Notes under the pieces: model-generated
The model's input: only the letters and a program-made list of their open reading frames with translations
Databases searched by the model: none
Told to the model about the DNA's origin: nothing
Origin: JANNMJ01 sp031397815
GTDB lineage: Bacteria; Bacteroidota; Bacteroidia; Cytophagales; Hymenobacteraceae
Assembly: GCA_031397815.1 (NCBI GenBank)
Contig: JANNMJ010000196.1
Coordinates: 3,723-67,722, forward strand
Reading direction: 5' to 3'
Length of the DNA: 64,000 nt
Translations under genes and position numbers: made by a program
Shown here: positions 1 through 7,383 of the stretch, in pieces
Layout of the letters: each line of letters starts with the position of its first letter
How positions within the stretch are numbered: position 1 is the first letter of the stretch

Positions 1-36
1 TCGATGTGGATCGATGTGGGGATGTGATTCGATATG

Positions 37-146
37 CACATCCCTTTCACATCTCCCGCATCCCTTTCACATCTCCCACATCCCCTTCACATCTCCCACA
101 TCCCTTTCACATCCCTTTCACATCCCCTTCACATCCCCACATCCTC
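37..146. repeat. Short tandem repeat (20-bp, then 11-bp units)
   Basis: Pyrimidine-rich units beginning CATCCC recur at 39, 59, 79 and 99 (20-bp period), then at 110, 121 and 132 (11-bp half units). The array ends shortly before the ABC ATPase start. No coding sense is evident. It could have arisen by slippage and may influence transcription of the gene to its right (inference). Confidence 0.8.
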
Positions 147-189
147 CCCACCGATGTAGTTTTGCTACGAACCCAACCCGTGCCCCGCC

Positions 190-855
190 GTGCTGCAAGC
201 CATTGATGTTAAGAAAAGCTACGATACCGTGGATGTGCTTCGCGGCGTAACCGTGGAGATCGGTAGCGGAGAAGTCGTATCCATTGTCGGAGCGTCGGGG
301 GCGGGGAAGAGCACGCTGCTGCACATTCTCGGGACGCTCGACGTGCCGGATGCCGGGCAGGTGCTGTTCGATGGGAAGAATGTGACGAAGATGAAATCGG
401 CGGAGCTGGCGAAGTTTCGGAACAAGAACCTCGGCTTCATCTTCCAGTTTCACAACCTGCTGCCGGAGTTTACCTCGCTCGAAAACGTGATGCTGCCGGG
501 CCTGCTCGCCGGGCGCCCCGAAAAGCAGGTGAAAGACCGCGCCATCGACCTGCTCACGATGCTCAACCTCTCGCACCGGCTCCACCACAAGCCAAGCGAA
601 ATGTCGGGCGGGGAGCAGCAGCGGACGTCGGTGAGCCGGGCGCTCATCAACTCGCCCAAAATCGTCTTCGCCGACGAACCTTCCGGTAACCTCGACTCGA
701 AGAATGCGCGTGAGCTGCACGAGACGTTCTTCCGCCTCCGCGATGAGATGCAGCAGACGTTCGTCATCGTCACCCACAACGACGAGCTAGCCGCGATGGC
801 CGACCGCCGCATCGTGATGCGCGACGGCGTGCTGGCTACCTTGCGCCAAGTCTAA
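190..855 (+). CDS. ABC transporter ATP-binding protein, LolD/MacB type
   Basis: This 221-aa ATPase has the size of the LolD/FtsE/MacB family, which powers lipoprotein release or efflux permeases at the inner membrane. Visible motifs are Walker A GASGAGKST (about residues 35-43), a Q-loop in FIFQFHNLLPEF, the signature MSGGEQQR, Walker B IVFADEPSGNLD and the switch histidine in VTHND. The start is a GTG at 190, chosen because the family begins immediately before an L-x-A-x-x-V-x-K-S-Y strand. No permease gene lies within the window on this strand, so the partner must be encoded elsewhere. The signature is followed by TSVSRAL rather than the usual V-A-I-A-R-A-L. LolD is the likeliest role, but the substrate cannot be read from the sequence. 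Confidence 0.9.
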   Translation: MLQAIDVKKSYDTVDVLRGVTVEIGSGEVVSIVGASGAGKSTLLHILGTLDVPDAGQVLFDGKNVTKMKSAELAKFRNKNLGFIFQFHNLLPEFTSLENVMLPGLLAGRPEKQVKDRAIDLLTMLNLSHRLHHKPSEMSGGEQQRTSVSRALINSPKIVFADEPSGNLDSKNARELHETFFRLRDEMQQTFVIVTHNDELAAMADRRIVMRDGVLATLRQV

Positions 856-928
856 TACTATCCTGATCCAAATTGTCTGCGCCCTCGCAGGACCGCCACT
901 CGGCGTCCCTGCGTGGGCGCAACTGACT

Positions 929-1042
929 TAGAGCGGTTCTCAGGTGCGTGTACGTGCCGTTGCCGCGCATCCTCACCCCCAACCCCACTCCAAAGGAGAG
1001 GGGAGCCTTACCGGGAAGGTTATCGACTCGGAAACCGCTCTA
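929..1042. mobile_element. MITE-like element, copy 1, TA-flanked
   Basis: A 110-bp element at 931-1040 has inverted ends GAGCGGTTCTC and GAAACCGCTC and is bounded by TA on both sides. An almost identical copy lies in inverse orientation at 24088-24202. TA target duplication is the hallmark of IS630/Tc1-mariner transposition, so this is probably a non-autonomous derivative (inference). The centre contains the CTCC..GGAG hairpin CCAAAGGAGAGGGG. No transposase is present in the window. Confidence 0.75.
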
Positions 1043-1051
1043 AAAACGGCG

Positions 1052-2050
1052 CTACGAACCCGCCCCGAGCAAATACTTCATCTGCCGGAAGCTGTACGTC
1101 AGGCCGAGCACGATGCGCCCCGCCGACACAGTGTGGTTAGGGTCGGAGTGCCGGTAAACCGGGAGCTGACCGCTGGCCGTGACGCTGAAGTTGCGCCAAA
1201 ACACATCCAGCCCCGGCCCGAGCATCGCTTCGTTGAGCGCGTGCTCACCGGTGAGGCGCCCGTCGAGGCGCTGGCCGTTGGTGCGCTCGTAGTAGAGCTG
1301 CGCGCTGGGGATGAGGCGCCAATCGTCGCCGATGGGCACCGTGTAGAACAGCGTGGCGTAGTGCGTAACGGCAGGGGCGAGGCTCTCGCCGAACCGGTTG
1401 CGCGTGCTGACTTTGCCCGAGGTGGTCAGGCTCAAACCCGCCCGCTGATACCCCAAGATGTACGTGGCGTACGCCAACGGGTCGAGGGTGCCGGTGCCGG
1501 GCTGGTGCGGCAGCTCATACCGCACGCCTTCGGGTGAGCGCCGGTCGGAGTTGCCGGTCGGCAGCTTCGCGCCGACGCCGAGAATCAGCAGCTGCTGCAC
1601 GCCTTCGGTCTCGATGCGCCGCAAAACGTGGTAGCCGACCAGCACCGTCACATCGCCCATCCCGCTGACGGCGGTTTGGGTGCCGCGCTCCTGCGTCAGG
1701 TTTCGCACCATCGGCACGTAGGCGCTCATTTCGAGGCGTTTCCCCAGAAACCACCGCGCCCGCAGCTCATCGACGCGGTAAATCTCGAAGTCGGTCGGGT
1801 CGGGGGGGGCGGCGGTGGGGTGGTCGTGGCCGTCGTGCGCCACGCGCAGCAGCCCCGGCGAGCCAGTCGGCATCACGTTGTGGGCCTGCCCCTTGTAGCC
1901 GTGGTACGCCCGGTAGCGGTGCAGCCACGTCACGGAGCTTTGATTGTCGTAAGGCGTGAGGCCCATGAAGCACCCGCAGAGGTCGCACGCGGGGGCGGCC
2001 AACGGCGCCAGCAAGGCACCGAGGCAGAGGAAAAAGCGCATCCGCATCAA
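1052..2050 (-). CDS. Outer-membrane beta-barrel protein with CDLCGC motif
   Basis: This 332-aa protein has a signal peptide (MRMRFFLCLGALLAPLAAP), then CDLCGC directly after the cleavage region and many alternating beta strands ending in an aromatic-rich strand (GRIVLGLTYSF). It resembles the transporter/phenol MetA-type outer-membrane barrels that in Bacteroidetes sit beside copper genes. The two cysteine pairs and the HDGHDH stretch near residue 70 could bind metal (inference). It lies 30 bp downstream of the MbnP-like gene on the same strand, so the two are probably one operon. A role in copper handling is supported by context only. Confidence 0.7.
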   Translation of the reverse strand: MMRMRFFLCLGALLAPLAAPACDLCGCFMGLTPYDNQSSVTWLHRYRAYHGYKGQAHNVMPTGSPGLLRVAHDGHDHPTAAPPDPTDFEIYRVDELRARWFLGKRLEMSAYVPMVRNLTQERGTQTAVSGMGDVTVLVGYHVLRRIETEGVQQLLILGVGAKLPTGNSDRRSPEGVRYELPHQPGTGTLDPLAYATYILGYQRAGLSLTTSGKVSTRNRFGESLAPAVTHYATLFYTVPIGDDWRLIPSAQLYYERTNGQRLDGRLTGEHALNEAMLGPGLDVFWRNFSVTASGQLPVYRHSDPNHTVSAGRIVLGLTYSFRQMKYLLGAGS

Positions 2051-2080
2051 TCCGAAATAATCAGGGGGAGATGCGGCGGC

Positions 2081-2899
2081 CTAGTGGTCGTGCGGGTCGT
2101 TGTGCACGTGCTCCACCGCGAACAGGTCGGCCACGTTAGTGGCTACCCGCGCTACCTGTGTGCGCTCCATCATCACGAACCGCTGGGCGGGGTCGGTGAG
2201 GTCGATGCGGTTGGTGCCGCTGAGGAGCTTATCGACCGAGGCGGCGATGTGGATTTCGGGGGCGATGTTGCCGGTGACCGTCGCGGGGGTAGTGGCGGGC
2301 AGGGGGAGCGTGACGGTCATCGGACGGAAGTTCTCGTCGCGACCGATGTGGTACGTCAGCGCGCGCGCCGTGTCGCCGACGGGCCGGTATTCGCCTTCCA
2401 TCACCAGAAACTTATACCCCGACGCCCACGACCAGAACATGTTGTATATCGGGTTGAGCACGCCGGGCTTGTCGCCGGTGTGGTTCGCCAGAGAATCAAC
2501 CCCGACGCTGAAAGTGAGGCTCTTGTACGTGCCGAGCGGCACCGCCGGAATCTCGATGACTTGGTTATCGGCCGGGGCGCTGGTGGCGCGGATGAGGTAA
2601 TACGCCTTCGGGGCGGTCCAGATGGAGCCGTCGGCGCGCGTCAGCTTCACGTTGCTGACGTAGTATTTCAGCGAGTCGATGACGTAGGGCTGACCAGCGG
2701 CATTCCGGTACGCCTTGCCGTAGACGAGGGCGGCACCATCGGAGCCGAGGTGCTCGAACTCGACCGAAATCGGCTGTTCGGTGGCGCTGGGGTGATGGTC
2801 ATCGTCGTCATCGCCGCAGGCGCTGAGGATGAGGAAAGCGGCAGGAGCGAGGAGGAGGGTCAGGCAACGCAGCGCCCGACGGGAAACGAATGAAAACAC
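2081..2899 (-). CDS. MbnP-like copper-binding lipoprotein
   Basis: This 272-aa protein has a lipoprotein signal peptide ending in LSAC, followed by a run of five Asp and two His (GDDDDDHH). The body matches the MbnP family pattern: ISVEFEHLGSDGAAL, then a Y-Y-V-S-N-V-K-L segment and a late S-F-x-V-G-V-D motif. Family members bind copper and are known beside methanobactin genes and, in Bacteroidetes, beside outer-membrane copper genes. The usual partner MbnH (a di-haem peroxidase) is not adjacent. It is the first gene of a two-gene operon with the CDLCGC barrel. The family call is fairly sure; the physiological role is inferred. Confidence 0.8.
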   Translation of the reverse strand: MFSFVSRRALRCLTLLLAPAAFLILSACGDDDDDHHPSATEQPISVEFEHLGSDGAALVYGKAYRNAAGQPYVIDSLKYYVSNVKLTRADGSIWTAPKAYYLIRATSAPADNQVIEIPAVPLGTYKSLTFSVGVDSLANHTGDKPGVLNPIYNMFWSWASGYKFLVMEGEYRPVGDTARALTYHIGRDENFRPMTVTLPLPATTPATVTGNIAPEIHIAASVDKLLSGTNRIDLTDPAQRFVMMERTQVARVATNVADLFAVEHVHNDPHDH

Positions 2900-3035
2900 G
2901 GTAAAAAAAGCAAATCAGGTGAAACAAATGGCCCCGCGCCCTGCCCACGGCAAGCGCGAAGCCTTGACCCGGCCGGGCAACGGCGGGTCAGACGGAAAGC
3001 GGCGGCGCACTCGTGCGCGGGCGCTCTCCTGATTC

Positions 3036-3431
3036 TCAGCTGATAGCGGGGGCGGGTGGTCGGAAACAGACGCCCCGGAAGGCGTCGTAAGCCGCTGCCG
3101 GGCGGGCGGTGGCCCAATCGGGCGCCGCAAACGCCGTGAATTCCGCGAGCAACGTGGGCATTTCCGGCGGGGCGGGCATCACGAAATCAGGCAGCGAATC
3201 GGCCCGCAGCCGGAGCAAGCCGTGCGTGGCCGTCTCGGCTTCCTTGAGCTGCTTGCGCAGCACGCACGAGCCGTGGCAGCCGACTTCCGGCCGGTTGCGG
3301 TTCTCGCAAAGCGTGCGCTCAATCTCGGCCCGCTGCCACTCGAACCGTACCCGAATGGCCGTAAGCGCCAGCGCGTGCGTGAGCACGAGACTGAGCAGCG
3401 CAAAGGCCAACGCGAGACGGGGAGCGGTCAT
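3036..3431 (-). CDS. Small periplasmic protein with CHGSC motif (unknown function)
   Basis: This 131-aa protein has an N-terminal hydrophobic helix (ALAFALLSLVLTHALALTAI) followed by ERTLCENRNRPEVGCHGSCVL and a Lys/Leu helix. Small Bacteroidetes proteins with a C-x-G-x-C-x-x-K/R-Q-L motif are common beside copper lipoproteins, but I know of no assigned function. The three cysteines could bind metal (inference). The ATG at 3431 places the hydrophobic helix at the N-terminus; upstream codons in this frame look non-coding. It diverges from the HMBD gene at 3511 over a 79-bp shared promoter region. Confidence 0.65.
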   Translation of the reverse strand: MTAPRLALAFALLSLVLTHALALTAIRVRFEWQRAEIERTLCENRNRPEVGCHGSCVLRKQLKEAETATHGLLRLRADSLPDFVMPAPPEMPTLLAEFTAFAAPDWATARPAAAYDAFRGVCFRPPAPAIS

Positions 3432-3510
3432 GTCGGCCCAAAGGTACCGCCGAACTCCGGGGCGTAACTTTTGTAAGCACCGAAAAAAGCGGTTCTCTTC
3501 TTCGCCTTCG

Positions 3511-3963
3511 ATGTTCAGCTTCACGCGTTCCCAACGTCGCACCACGGCTTTCAGCCTGCTCGTCCTCTTCGTGGGGGCGCTGCTGATGGCGGGGGCGTGC
3601 GCGGTATGGTGCGGGCCGAGTCATCGGGGCGCGATGGGTTATATGGTGGTGCTCTCGGAAGATGCCAAGCAGTATCTGCACGTTCATCCGCAGGAACAGG
3701 CCGATAAAGGGCCGGTGGTAGCGTTTCAGACCCAGTTCGAGCAGGCGGGGCGTTACCGCGTCTTCCTTCAGTTCAACCATGCCGGGAAAGTGCAGACCGC
3801 TGATTTCGTGCTGAACGTAGCCCCCGCCACCGACGCCGCTGCCACGGCAAAGCCCGCCGGCAAAGCCGCCTACCTCTGCCCGATGGGCTGCGAAGGCTCC
3901 GCGAGCGACAAGCCCAGCGAGTGCCCGATGTGCGGGATGGCGCTCGAAAAAGCCGCTTCCTGA
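3511..3963 (+). CDS. Membrane-anchored protein with heavy-metal-binding domain
   Basis: This 150-aa protein has one N-terminal membrane segment (LLVLFVGALLMAGACAVW). It continues with VVLSEDAKQYLHVHP and a beta-rich segment of the type found at the N-terminus of RND-linked metal proteins. The C-terminal domain, YLCPMGCEG..KPSECPMCGM, is the heavy-metal-binding (HMBD) zinc-ribbon-like fold that in CusB-type adaptors delivers Cu or Zn. Here it is stand-alone. A TAAC-TTTTG string near 3468 could be a -7 box. The stop overlaps the next ATG by one base (TGATG), so it is cotranscribed with the cusC fragment. It probably acts as a periplasmic copper chaperone or sensor (inference). Confidence 0.75.
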   Translation: MFSFTRSQRRTTAFSLLVLFVGALLMAGACAVWCGPSHRGAMGYMVVLSEDAKQYLHVHPQEQADKGPVVAFQTQFEQAGRYRVFLQFNHAGKVQTADFVLNVAPATDAAATAKPAGKAAYLCPMGCEGSASDKPSECPMCGMALEKAAS

Positions 3964-4727
3964 TGCGCCCGGCAGCTTGGCTGCTGCACGGGTTTCTGTT
4001 GAGCAGTGGGGCAGGACTGACGGTAGGCGCGGCACTTGGTCAAGCGCCCGCGTCAGTTCCGCTCTCCCTCGATAGCGCCGTCGCGGCGGCCGTGCGTGTC
4101 AGCCCGACCGTGCGGCAGGGGACGGAAGAAGCGCGGGAAGCGGCGGCGCTCCGGCGGGCGTCGTTCTCGCTCATCAACCCCGGCCTGATTGTCGAGAACC
4201 CGACGGGCGGCTTCTACACCCTCGGCGCGCAGCAGACGTTCGAGTTATCCACGGTTTACGGCCGACAAGCGCGCCTGAACCGCGCCCAAGCCGAGCTGGC
4301 CGAGCAAAGCCGCGCCGTGGGCCAAAACGCCGTCCGTCGCGAGGCGCGCCGGGCGTATCTGGCGCTGGCGCTCGCCGACGCCCGCACCTGCCTGCTGCTT
4401 CAACAGGATTCCCTGCTCCGCCGTCTCGCCACGGCAGCCGACCGGCTCCGGACGGCCGGGGAGATTGATGCGCTCCAGCACCTCAGCCTCACCACCGAAG
4501 CCCGGCAGGCGACGAACCGCGTCCAACAGGCGCGGGCCGACCAACGCGCCGCCGCCCAACGGCTGGCGCTGCTCCTCGGGCAGGCGCCCACCGCCACTGC
4601 TGATTTCGCTCACCGCCATCCCGCTGTCGCTGCTCGTGACGGCGTTGGTGTTCCGGGCGTTGGGCCTGTCGATCAACACCCTCACGCTCGGCGGACTGGC
4701 GATTGCAGTCGGCGAGCTGGTCGATGA
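3963..4727 (+). pseudogene. Truncated CusC/TolC outer-membrane factor (N-terminal half)
   Basis: Residues 1 to about 210 match the N-terminal half of a TolC/CusC channel: signal peptide, LDSAVAAAVRVSPTVRQ, a G-G-F-Y strand, QTFELSTVYGRQARL, and long Ala/Arg helices up to LALLLGQAP. At about 4583-4600 homology stops abruptly. The frame runs on into antisense-like residues copied from cusA in the wrong frame and ends at 4727. A normal family member is about 400 residues or more, so half is missing. The ATG overlaps the preceding stop (TGATG). It cannot form a complete trimeric channel and is called a pseudogene, unless the junction is an assembly error. Confidence 0.7.
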
Positions 4728-6684
4728 TGCGATTGTCGATGTCGAGAACGTGTACCGGCGCTTGCGCGAAAACAGCGCGCTGCCCGTGCCGCGTCCCACG
4801 TTGCAAGTCGTTTACGAAGCGAGCGCCGAGGTGCGCAACGCCATCGTGTACGCCACGCTCATCGTGGTGCTGGTCTTCCTGCCGCTTTTCGCCCTTACGG
4901 GGATGGAAGGCCGCATTTTCGCGCCGCTTGGGGTGGCCTACATCACCAGTATTCTGGCGTCGATGGTCGTTTCGCTGACCGTGACGCCCGTGCTGTGCTC
5001 GCTGCTCCTGCGCTTCCGGCCGCTGGCCGCGAAGAAGCCCGCCGACCCCGATACGCGCCTCGTGCGCTGGCTCAAGCACCACGACCGGCGGCTGCTGGGC
5101 TTCGGTTTCCCTCACCCCCGCGTGGTGTTGGGCGTTACGGGCGCGCTGCTGCTCGGGGCGGGCGCCATGCTGCCGTTCTTCGGCTCCGAATTCCTGCCCG
5201 CATTCAACGAAGGGTCATTGACGGTGAGTTTTTCGGCCCCGGCGGGCACGTCGCTGGCGCAATCCAACCGGCTCGGCACCCTCGGCGAGCGCCTGATTCT
5301 GGCGATTCCGGAAGTTGCGGCTACTGCTCGTCGCACCGGGCGCGCGGAGTTGGACGAGCACGCCGAATCAGTCAATAACTCTGAAATCGATGTCACGTTC
5401 AAGACCGACGAAGCCCTCGCCGCCACTGGTCAACCCCGGCGTTCCAAAGCCGCCATCCTCGCCGACCTGCGCGAGCGGCTGGCGGTGCTGCGCGGCGTGA
5501 GCGTGAACGTGGGCCAACCCATCAGTCACCGCCTCGACCACCTCATCAGCGGCGTGCGGGCGCAGGTGGCGGTCAAGGTTTTTGGACCTGATTTGATGAC
5601 GTTGCGCCGGTTGGGTCGTCAGGTGCAAGCCGTGGCCACCAAAGTGCCGGGTGTGGTCGATTTCCAGACCGAGCGCCAAGTACAAGTGCCGCAATTGCTA
5701 ATTCGGCCGCGTCCGGCAGCGCTGCGGGCCTACGGAATGGAGCGCGGCCCCGTCGTCGACGACCTCGAAACCCTTCTGCAAGGCACCGTCGTGGGCCGGA
5801 TTCTCGCGCCCGACGGTCAGCAGAGCTTCGAGCTGGTCGTGAAGCTCCCCGATTCTCTGCGGAGCAGCGTGTCGGCCATTGGCGCCGCCCCGCTCCAAAC
5901 CCCGGACGGCGGCCTCGTACCCGTCTCCGCCCTCGCCGACCTTCTCGACGAGCCCGGCCCGAACACCATCAACCACGAAAACGCCCAACGGCGGCTCTCG
6001 CTCTCGCTCAACGTAGCCGGGCGCGACCTCGGCTCCACCGTCGGGGAGCTGCAAGCGCGACTGCGACGCGAAGTGCGCCTACCGCCCGGTTACTATCTCA
6101 CCACGGGCGGGCAGTTCGAGCGCCGCGAGGAAGCCGGACGGCAGCTCGCCGGGCTGGGGCTGCTGGCCGTGGCGGGCATTTTTCTGATTCTGTTCGCGCA
6201 TTTTCGGTCGGTGCTGCTGGTGGTGCAGGTGATGCTGAGTCTGCCGCTCGCGCTCATCGGCGCGGTGGCGGCGGTGGCGCTCACGGGCGGCACGCTGAGT
6301 CTGGCGTCGCTGGTGGGGTTCATCACGCTCACGGGCATTGCGGCGCGCAACGGCATCATGATGATTTCGCATTACCTGCATCTGGTTGAGGCGGAAGGGG
6401 AGACTTTCTCGGACGAAATGATTGTCCGCGGTTCCCTCGAACGCCTCGTGCCGGTGCTCATGACGGCCCTCGTGGCCGCCCTAGCCCTCTTGCCGCTCAC
6501 CCTCGACCCCACGGCGGCGGGCAAAGAAATTCTTTACCCCGTTGCCACGGTTATTCTGGGCGGCCTGTTAAGCTCGACGCTCCTCGATGTCGTGGTGACG
6601 CCGGTCGTGATCCGGCTGTTCGGTCGGCGGGCGCTTGCGCAATGGCGCGCCGCCCGGCGGCAGCCGCCCCTGTTGGTTCGTTAA
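4597..6684 (+). pseudogene. CusA-type RND efflux pump, N-terminally truncated
   Basis: From LLISLTAIPLSLLVT onward, about 695 residues match the second two thirds of HME-family RND pumps (CusA/CzcA; about 1040 residues when complete). Visible are the TM4 acid motif LAIAVGELVDDAIVDVENVY, the porter-domain GRAELDEHAESVNNSEID, the second porter repeat, FLILFAHFRSV and the last helices. The N-terminal TM1 and the first porter domain (about 350 residues) are gone. No start belongs to it; the frame is open back to a TTG at 4465, but that part is antisense-like to cusC. Three losses (cusC end, cusB, cusA start) can be explained by one deletion joining cusC to cusA. Confidence 0.75.
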
Positions 6685-6708
6685 CGTCACATTTTTTTCT
6701 CCAATCCG

Positions 6709-6918
6709 ATGTCCACTCAAACCTTCAAGACCACCATCAACTGCGGCAACTGCGTCCGCGCCGTCACCCCCGACCTCAACGCCGAACCCGGCATCGACAG
6801 CTGGCAAGTCGATACTCAATCGCCCGATAAGCTCCTCACCATCAACGGCGAAGTATCCGCCGAACGCATCAAAGCCCTTTTGGCGGAGATTGGGTTTGAG
6901 GCGGAGCGGGTTTCGTAG
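6709..6918 (+). CDS. CopZ-like heavy-metal-associated (HMA) protein
   Basis: This 69-aa protein fills a complete HMA fold: F-K-T-T-I-N-C-G-N-C as strand 1 with the metal site, then helix, and a final strand region I-K-A-L-L-A-E-I-G-F-E-A-E. The usual M-x-C-x-x-C is I-N-C-G-N-C, so the two copper-binding cysteines are kept while the preceding methionine is lost. It begins 24 bp after the cusA stop and is likely cotranscribed. It probably passes Cu(I) to a transporter in the cytosol (known for the family). It appears intact although the upstream pump genes are broken. Confidence 0.85.
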   Translation: MSTQTFKTTINCGNCVRAVTPDLNAEPGIDSWQVDTQSPDKLLTINGEVSAERIKALLAEIGFEAERVS

Positions 6919-6945
6919 GGTTTCGGGGTGACGCTTGCCCCGTGT

Positions 6946-6984
6946 GAGCCCGGGGTAAATTTCAAAGAAATCAACCCCGGGCTC
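6946..6984. terminator. Hairpin after the HMA gene
   Basis: GAGCCCGGGGT and ACCCCGGGCTC (one extra A) flank a 17-nt AT-rich loop. There is no T-run, so it may be a structural palindrome of the dispersed kind rather than an intrinsic terminator. A second small stem CCCCTTCGGGG follows at about 6996. Confidence 0.45.
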
Positions 6985-7020
6985 CTGGGATGAAACCCCT
7001 TCGGGGTATTTGTCTCAGTC

Positions 7021-7249
7021 TTGACGCGGGGCTAGAGCCCTATGGCTTATACACAAGTGCAAAGCCGAATATAAGGCACACTCTTATGCTCGCTTGGCTA
7101 GTGCATTTGCAAGCTCTAGAGCCACTTTTTCCGATCAAATATCAGAAACAACATAGTCTTCTGAATCAACCGAAAAGACGCTGGGCAACAATGATAATCA
7201 ACCAGTTGTAAACTTGTGTATAAGCCATAGGGCCAGAGCCCCGCGTCAA
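7021..7249. repeat. Long inverted repeat with TTGACGCGGGGCT ends
   Basis: Arms of about 38 bp (7021-7058 and 7211-7249) are near-perfect inverted copies, starting TTGACGCGGGGCT and continuing CCCTATGGCTTATACACAAG. They enclose about 150 bp of AT-richer sequence. The element at 13062-13201 has the same ends. This is probably a MITE-like family (inference). The open frame inside it has no protein-like features. Confidence 0.65.
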
Positions 7250-7309
7250 CGTGGGGTGAGCCAATGTGCCCAGTCAAGCGCATTCAAACCCATTCAAACC
7301 CATTCAAAC

Positions 7310-7346
7310 AAGCGGCCCCTCGGTTCATTGAACCGAGGGGCCGCTT
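7310..7346. terminator. Strong intrinsic terminator-like hairpin
   Basis: A perfect 16-bp stem AAGCGGCCCCTCGGTT / AACCGAGGGGCCGCTT encloses a 5-nt CATTG loop. It lies 38 bp beyond the stop of the minus-strand T9SS gene at 7384. Three 10-bp CATTCAAACC-type repeats (7281-7310) precede it. Confidence 0.75.
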
Positions 7347-7383
7347 ATTGTTGCAGGAAGGAAGGTGGGTTTTACCGCACTAC

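Noticed and set aside
944..2893. Long plus-strand open frames opposite the barrel and MbnP-like genes
   Set aside because: They are antisense shadows of high-GC genes: Arg/His/Val-rich, without domains or a plausible N-terminus.
6990..7211. 73-residue open frame within the TTGACGCGGGGCT element
   Set aside because: It lies inside an inverted repeat and shows no protein-like motif or codon bias.
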